A stretch of 36,740 bases of DNA. It comes from Spirochaetota bacterium (GTDB lineage: Bacteria; Spirochaetota; B62-G9; DRHN01). Every line of letters begins with the position of its first letter. Position 1 is the stretch's first letter. Where the stretch lies: contig DAOVJS010000006.1 of assembly GCA_030673105.1 (NCBI GenBank), positions 1-36,740 on the forward strand, read 5' to 3'. A model generated the notes under the pieces. The model had not been told where the DNA came from, ran no database searches, and was given only the letters and a program-made list of their open reading frames with translations. Positions 32,234 through 36,740 of this stretch are shown here, one piece after another. Both the position numbers and the translations under genes were made by a program.

Positions 32234-33613
32234 TTACAGAATATATTTTGAAAGATCCTTATTTTCGAGCACCTCCTTAAGCCTGGAGCGAACATAATCC
32301 ACAGTAACAGGTATAGTTTGACCCTTTAATTCCGGAGCTGAAAAGGACACATCCTCAAGCAGAAGCTCCATTATGGTATACAGCCTTCGGGCGCCTATGT
32401 TTTCTGTCTGTGAATTAACAAATGTCGCGATTTTAGCAATCTCCTTTATCGCATCCGGTCTAAAATCGAGCTCAACTCCCTCAGTTTTGAGCAGTGCCGA
32501 GTACTGCTTCACGAGCGCGTTTTTGGGCAGAGTCAGTATCTTTTCAAGGTCATCAGTTGTGAGGCTTTTCAGCTCAACCCTTATCGGAAACCGCCCCTGC
32601 AGTTCAGGTATCAGGTCAGAAGGTTTGCTCATATGAAACGCGCCCGCTGCAATAAAGAGTATATGATGAGTTCTTACCGCGCCGTACTTTGTGGTCACTG
32701 TGGAGCCTTCCACAATCGGAAGAATATCTCTCTGAACGCCTTCCCTCGATACATCAGGGCCGTGGGAGCTTCCTTTAGTCGCTATCTTGTCTATTTCATC
32801 CAGGAATACAATCCCTGACTGCTCAACCCTCTCAATCGCAATTTTGACGACCTTATCCATATCGATTAACTTGTCCCTCTCCTCTTCCTCCAGTATTTTT
32901 CTGGCTTCTTTTACCATGACCTTTTTCCTTTTCTTCTTTTCAGGAAAAATATTGTTGAACATATTCGAAATATTACTATCCATGTCCTCCAGACCGGTAC
33001 CGGCAAACATACCCAGAACCTGGGTTTTTGGCTGCTTTACTTCTAATTCAACCACCTTATCCTCAAGCTCTCCCTTTTTCAGCATCTCCCTGAACCGGTC
33101 CCTCGTCTTTGTACGCTTTTCATCAGGACTGGTCCCGGCTCTTTCACCGGCCGCCTCCGGCGCGGGACTTTTTCTGGGAAATGAAATTGGAGGAAGCAGT
33201 ATATCGAGAAGATCTTCCTCCGCCCTCTCTTTTGCGATGGTCTCGACTTCCTCACTTAATTCTTTCTTTACATCATTTACAGATATATTGGTCAAATCTC
33301 TTATCATGCTCTCAACATCTCTCCCCACATAGCCGACCTCGGTGTACTTTGTGGCTTCCACTTTCATGAAGGGAGCCCCGCTGATATTTGACAGCCTCCG
33401 CGCAATTTCTGTCTTACCGACACCGGTTGGTCCGATCATAATGATGTTTTTCGGAGCCACCTCATCTTTCAAATCTTCGGGCAGATTTTTTCTCCTGTAA
33501 CGGTTCCTCAGGGCGATTGCAACAGATTTTTTTGCCTTTTCCTGTCCAATTATATATGTATCCAGTTCCGCAACAATCTGGGCCGGAGTTAGTTCATCTT
33601 CTGATTTTCCCAT
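32234..33613 (-). CDS. hslU: HslU, AAA+ unfoldase of the HslUV protease
   Basis: The 459-aa protein opens [20 protein letters not shown], with Walker A GPTGVGKT at 61-68 and the pore-loop region [13 protein letters not shown]. The I domain (about 110-240) is longer than average and rich in charge. Walker [13 protein letters not shown] is near 270, and [12 protein letters not shown] and [15 protein letters not shown] complete the AAA+ module. HslU unfolds proteins and feeds them to HslV. The start overlaps hslV by 25 nt and has GGAG 5 nt before the ATG. Confidence 0.97.
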   Translation of the reverse strand: MGKSEDELTPAQIVAELDTYIIGQEKAKKSVAIALRNRYRRKNLPEDLKDEVAPKNIIMIGPTGVGKTEIARRLSNISGAPFMKVEATKYTEVGYVGRDVESMIRDLTNISVNDVKKELSEEVETIAKERAEEDLLDILLPPISFPRKSPAPEAAGERAGTSPDEKRTKTRDRFREMLKKGELEDKVVELEVKQPKTQVLGMFAGTGLEDMDSNISNMFNNIFPEKKKRKKVMVKEARKILEEEERDKLIDMDKVVKIAIERVEQSGIVFLDEIDKIATKGSSHGPDVSREGVQRDILPIVEGSTVTTKYGAVRTHHILFIAAGAFHMSKPSDLIPELQGRFPIRVELKSLTTDDLEKILTLPKNALVKQYSALLKTEGVELDFRPDAIKEIAKIATFVNSQTENIGARRLYTIMELLLEDVSFSAPELKGQTIPVTVDYVRSRLKEVLENKDLSKYIL

Positions 33614-34146
33614 GTTATCTCCTCTACTATAATGTTCTCATTTGTATATATGCATATAGAAGCCGCTATTATCAGCGATTCAGTCACCATGTCCCTAACT
33701 GACATTTTGATACCTGATTTTAAGAATGCTTTCGCGGCTGCTGTCGCGTATGGGCCCCCGGACCCTATGGCAAGTATGCCGTCTTCCTCAGGCTTTATCA
33801 CATCACCTGCCCCCGATATAAGAAACATACTTTCTTTATCCGCTACTATCAGCAGGGCCTCGAGTCTCCTCAGAATTTTATCAAGCCTCCACTCCTTGGC
33901 CAGTTCGACTGCAGCGCGGGCGAGATCTCCGCTGTACTGATTTAATTTACCCTCGAACTTTTCAAAAAGTGCGAAAGCGTCAGCAGTGGCGCCGGCAAAC
34001 CCAGCGAGGACCTTCCCTTCGTACATCCTCCGGACCTTCCGGGCATTGCCTTTCATGATAGTTTTCTCTATCGTCACCTGGCCATCGCCTCCCATCGCTA
34101 TACCGTCTTTACCAAGAATAGCCAATACAGTCGTCCCTTTAATCAT
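33589..34146 (-). CDS. hslV: HslV, threonine protease subunit
   Basis: The product has 185 aa. [10 protein letters not shown] begins the proteasome-beta fold. Removal of MIKG would expose the catalytic Thr at residue 5. The family stretch [20 protein letters not shown], the [14 protein letters not shown] segment and [18 protein letters not shown] confirm it. It forms double-hexamer rings capped by HslU. The gene starts 8 nt after xerC ends and overlaps hslU, so expression is shared. Confidence 0.97.
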   Translation of the reverse strand: MIKGTTVLAILGKDGIAMGGDGQVTIEKTIMKGNARKVRRMYEGKVLAGFAGATADAFALFEKFEGKLNQYSGDLARAAVELAKEWRLDKILRRLEALLIVADKESMFLISGAGDVIKPEEDGILAIGSGGPYATAAAKAFLKSGIKMSVRDMVTESLIIAASICIYTNENIIVEEITWENQKMN

Positions 34147-34154
34147 ATGACCTC

Positions 34155-35069
34155 CTATCTTGCATGAGGATGATACCTGTCGTATAATGCCTTCAGCCTT
34201 TCCATGGTTACATGAGTATAGATCTGTGTAGTCGACAGACTCACATGCCCAAGCAGCTCCTGTACAATCCTGATATCCACCCCGTTATCCAGCATATGGG
34301 TGGCAAAGGAATGCCTTATTGTATGAGGTGACATTCTCATTTTTACTGATGCCTTTTTTATTGCATTATTAATGATGTTTCTTATCTGGCGGGCGGAAAG
34401 CCTTCTTCCCGAAAGCGATGTGAATACCGCATCCGGACATGTCTGCCTCACATCAAGCCAGTCTTTAATCTTTCCCACCGCAAACTCACCTGCGGGTATC
34501 AGCCTCGTTTTATTTCCCTTTCCCCTGAGTGCAACAAGCCCGGTCCTGAAATCTATATCTCTCAGGTTAAGCCCGATCAATTCACTCACCCGTGCTCCGG
34601 TACCATATAGAAATGAAATGATCGCAAGGTTCCTTATATCAAGTTGTGAATCCGTGAAGGCACCTGTCAGGATACAAAATATTTCCTCTTTTGGCACTGC
34701 CCTTGGAAGTTTTCTCTCACCTTTCGGACTAACCACATTTATAATACTGCTGCCGGTTATTGATCCCTGTTTTATAAGAAACCGGAAAAAGGCTTTTGTG
34801 CTTGAGACTCTTCTTGTGAGAGACCTTCTTGATACACCTCGTGACAGCTCAGATGCAAGAAAATCCCTTAGATCATTTTTTTCTATGTCCTCCAATCTCT
34901 TTTCATAGAATTCTTTTTCTACATGCCTTAAAAAGAGAACGATATCCTGAATATACCCCCGAATCGTATTATCCGAACGATTTATAACTTTTAGATATTT
35001 ATAGAACTGTGTCACCTCTTTACTGAACTGAATTTTTTCACTACTTTGCAGGAGATTTTCCAAACTCAT
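34155..35069 (-). CDS. xerC: XerC/XerD-type tyrosine recombinase
   Basis: The product has 304 aa. An N-terminal SAM-like domain (about 15-105) is followed by the catalytic domain with all expected residues: Arg160 in GTGARVSEL, Lys184 in LRGKGNK, His249 and Arg252 in PHTIRHSFATHML, His275 in LLGHVSLSTT and the nucleophile Tyr284. It would resolve chromosome dimers at dif. The position between topA and hslV is the same as codV/xerC in Bacillus and in Treponema. It starts 2 nt after the topA stop. XerC is preferred over XerD by context only. Confidence 0.9.
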   Translation of the reverse strand: MSLENLLQSSEKIQFSKEVTQFYKYLKVINRSDNTIRGYIQDIVLFLRHVEKEFYEKRLEDIEKNDLRDFLASELSRGVSRRSLTRRVSSTKAFFRFLIKQGSITGSSIINVVSPKGERKLPRAVPKEEIFCILTGAFTDSQLDIRNLAIISFLYGTGARVSELIGLNLRDIDFRTGLVALRGKGNKTRLIPAGEFAVGKIKDWLDVRQTCPDAVFTSLSGRRLSARQIRNIINNAIKKASVKMRMSPHTIRHSFATHMLDNGVDIRIVQELLGHVSLSTTQIYTHVTMERLKALYDRYHPHAR

Positions 35070-35071
35070 TT

Positions 35072-36740
35072 TTACACCTTAACTGTCATTTGTTCTGCCT
35101 TATCCTTTTTCAGGGGCTCTTTGTATCCGCATTCCTCCCTCAGACAGACGAGGAATTTTTCTCCCTGAACAGTCTTCTGTGTCATAATGCTCCCGCACCT
35201 AAGGCAGTTTTTCTCTGATGGTTTATCCCATACCATGAAAGCACATTCAGGATAATTGCTGCACCCGTAGAATGTCCTTTTCTTTTTAGTTTTCCTTTCC
35301 ACAACATACCCGTCACAATCAGGCCGCGGACATTTCCCGAGAGGAAGAGGCTTCGCGTTTCTGCAGTCCGGAAAGCCGGGGCATGCAAGAAAAAAGCCGT
35401 ATCTTCCCAATTTCTTAACCATTTTTCTACCGCATTTTTCACACACATAGTCAGTAGGTTCATCAGTTATCCCTTTATAACTCTCCAGTTCTTCCTTTGC
35501 GTTTTCTACTTCTTTTATAAAAGGGTAATAGAAATCCTCAAGAAGCCTCACCCAGTCCAGTTTACCTTCCGCGATTTCATCCAGCTTTAATTCCATATTG
35601 GAGGTAAACTCTATATTGAGCAGAGCTGAAAATTTTTTACTCAGAAGTCCATTCGTGAGCTTCCCCAGAAATGTCGGATTAAACTGCCTGTTATCTCTCT
35701 TAATATAGTACCTGTTGATAAGTGTTGTTATTATGGGAGCATAAGTACTCGGCCTGCCTATGCCTGATTCTTCAAGAAATTTAACAAGTGTGGCATCGGT
35801 AAAACGTGGCGGAGGTTCAGTAAAATGGACCTCTTTTTCTACTCCGGAAGGCACCAGTTTCTCACCCACAGACAGAGCAGGAAGCACCTTTTCCGAAGCT
35901 TTGCCGGCAGGCTTCACTGCCTTTAAAAACCCTTCAAAGAGCACAGTCTGTCCGTTCGCGCGGAAGATACCGCCGTCTGCTTTGATATCAACACTCACCT
36001 GTTTAAGTACCGCCTCGGCCATCTGTGAGGCTAAAAACTGCTCCCAGATAATGGTATACAGTTTTAGCTGATCCCTGCTTAAATCAGGCTTCATCAAAGA
36101 GGGAGTCCTGAACACAGAAGTCGGGCGGATAGCTTCGTGGGCATCCTGTGAGCCTTTTTTATTTTTATACTCGTTCGGCTTTGATGGGATATACTCACCG
36201 GAAAATTTTTTCTGAATGAACCTGCTGGCCTCCACCTGTGCCGCCTGTGATACTCTGACAGAATCTGTCCGCATGTATGTAATCAGCCCGACAGGACCCT
36301 GTTCAAGATTTATTCCTTCATAAAGCTGCTGCGCTATTATCATCGTCTTTCGAGATGCGAAGCCAAGCTTTGAGCCGGCTGCCTGCTGCATCGTGCTCGT
36401 TGTAAAAGGAGCCGGTGGCTTTCTCCTTCTTTTCTTTTCATCAACTGCTGTAACAATAAATTCTTCGTTTTTTACGCTTTCCAGTATACGGTCAGCTTCC
36501 TCTTCAGATTTTATATCGATCTTTCTTTCGTCAAAACGAATCAGCTTTGCATAAAAAGATTTTTTACCTTTTTTAAATTCCGCTTCAATTGTCCAGTATT
36601 CTTCAGATATAAAACGCTCAATTTCTTCCTCCCTCTCACAGATTGCTCTCAATACAACACTCTGCACCCGCCCTGCTGACAGACCCTTCTTTATCTTTTC
36701 CCAGAGCAGTGGAGAGAGACTGTACCCGACAAGCCTGTCG
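35072..36740 (-). CDS. topA: DNA topoisomerase I, C-terminal part (5' end outside the window)
   Basis: The frame is open to the right edge: codons before 36667 read DRLVGYSLSPLLWEKIKKGL, then SAGRVQS, a topoisomerase IA signature, so the GTG at 36667 is not the start. The visible part is about 555 aa. The active-site Tyr lies in GLITYMRTDSVRVS (Tyr codon near 36275-36277). The C-terminus has three zinc-ribbon repeats with CEKC...CPGFPDC, CPRPDC...CSNYPEC and CLRC...CLREEC. The enzyme relaxes negative supercoils. xerC follows after 2 nt. Confidence 0.97.
   Translation of the reverse strand, partial: DRLVGYSLSPLLWEKIKKGLSAGRVQSVVLRAICEREEEIERFISEEYWTIEAEFKKGKKSFYAKLIRFDERKIDIKSEEEADRILESVKNEEFIVTAVDEKKRRRKPPAPFTTSTMQQAAGSKLGFASRKTMIIAQQLYEGINLEQGPVGLITYMRTDSVRVSQAAQVEASRFIQKKFSGEYIPSKPNEYKNKKGSQDAHEAIRPTSVFRTPSLMKPDLSRDQLKLYTIIWEQFLASQMAEAVLKQVSVDIKADGGIFRANGQTVLFEGFLKAVKPAGKASEKVLPALSVGEKLVPSGVEKEVHFTEPPPRFTDATLVKFLEESGIGRPSTYAPIITTLINRYYIKRDNRQFNPTFLGKLTNGLLSKKFSALLNIEFTSNMELKLDEIAEGKLDWVRLLEDFYYPFIKEVENAKEELESYKGITDEPTDYVCEKCGRKMVKKLGRYGFFLACPGFPDCRNAKPLPLGKCPRPDCDGYVVERKTKKKRTFYGCSNYPECAFMVWDKPSEKNCLRCGSIMTQKTVQGEKFLVCLREECGYKEPLKKDKAEQMTVKV

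Noticed and set aside
35072-36667. GTG at 36667 as the start of topA
   Set aside because: The frame upstream still encodes conserved topoisomerase sequence (SPLLWEKIKKGLSAGR) up to the window edge.
1-36740. CRISPR arrays, rRNA genes, insertion sequences with terminal repeats, defence or secondary-metabolite genes
   Set aside because: None seen. Apart from the element at the left edge, the window is a coherent flagellar and housekeeping cluster.

Overview
The window reads as a spirochaete chromosome, roughly 40% GC by eye. Almost every gene lies on the minus strand, so transcription runs from high to low coordinates. The evidence for a spirochaete is the gene order. topA-xerC-hslV-hslU leads straight into flgB-flgC-fliE-fliF-fliG-fliH-fliI-fliJ, then flbB-fliK-flgD-flgE-flbD, motA-motB-fliL-fliM-fliY, fliO-fliP-fliQ-fliR-flhB, flhA-flhF-flhG, a FliA/WhiG-type sigma factor and a DUF342 (FapA-like) gene. 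Much of this order is shared with the fla/che operon of Bacillus. The placement of motA-motB between flbD and fliL, the FlbB-type protein, the extra small genes around the sigma factor and the FlgE sequence itself point to Spirochaetes, in which flagella are periplasmic.

Layout from right to left. 36740-32234: 3' part of topA, xerC, hslV and hslU, tightly packed housekeeping genes. 32124-12005: the rod, MS-ring, switch, export ATPase, hook, stator and export-gate genes, most overlapping by 1-4 nt or separated by less than 100 nt. The longest gaps are fliF-fliG, motB-fliL, fliL-fliM and the 218-nt gap before flhA, and they hold promoter-like or folded sequences. 11786-2309: flhA, the flagellar-placement pair flhF/flhG, two poorly characterised membrane-associated proteins, the flagellar sigma factor, a FapA-like protein, a small charged protein and a SwrB-like membrane protein. 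2251-2168: tRNA-Leu(GAG). 2040-1: the edge of an integrated element beside the tRNA. It has a tyrosine recombinase gene that is cut by a group II intron carrying its own reverse transcriptase, and it runs off the left edge.

The genes would work together to build a flagellar motor. FliF/FliG/FliM/FliY form the MS-ring and C-ring. FliP/Q/R/FlhA/FlhB (with FliO) plus FliH/I/J form the export apparatus. FlgB/C/FliE form the proximal rod, FlgD/FlgE/FliK the hook and its length control, and MotA/MotB/FliL the stator. FlbB is the spirochaete collar-type protein. FlhF/FlhG set number and place, and FliA would switch on late genes located elsewhere. No flagellin, flgF/flgG, flgK/flgL or chemotaxis genes are present.

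The most interesting observations are: a hook protein with no cysteine, which has Ser at the position where spirochaete FlgE normally has the lysinoalanine-forming Cys; flbB split into two overlapping frames at an A5G run; an SLT lytic transglycosylase in the flagellar operon without a Sec signal; an NPAH instead of NPTH site in FlhB; degenerate phosphatase sites in FliY; a promoter plus palindrome before flhA; and folded-looking intergenic sequence before fliG.
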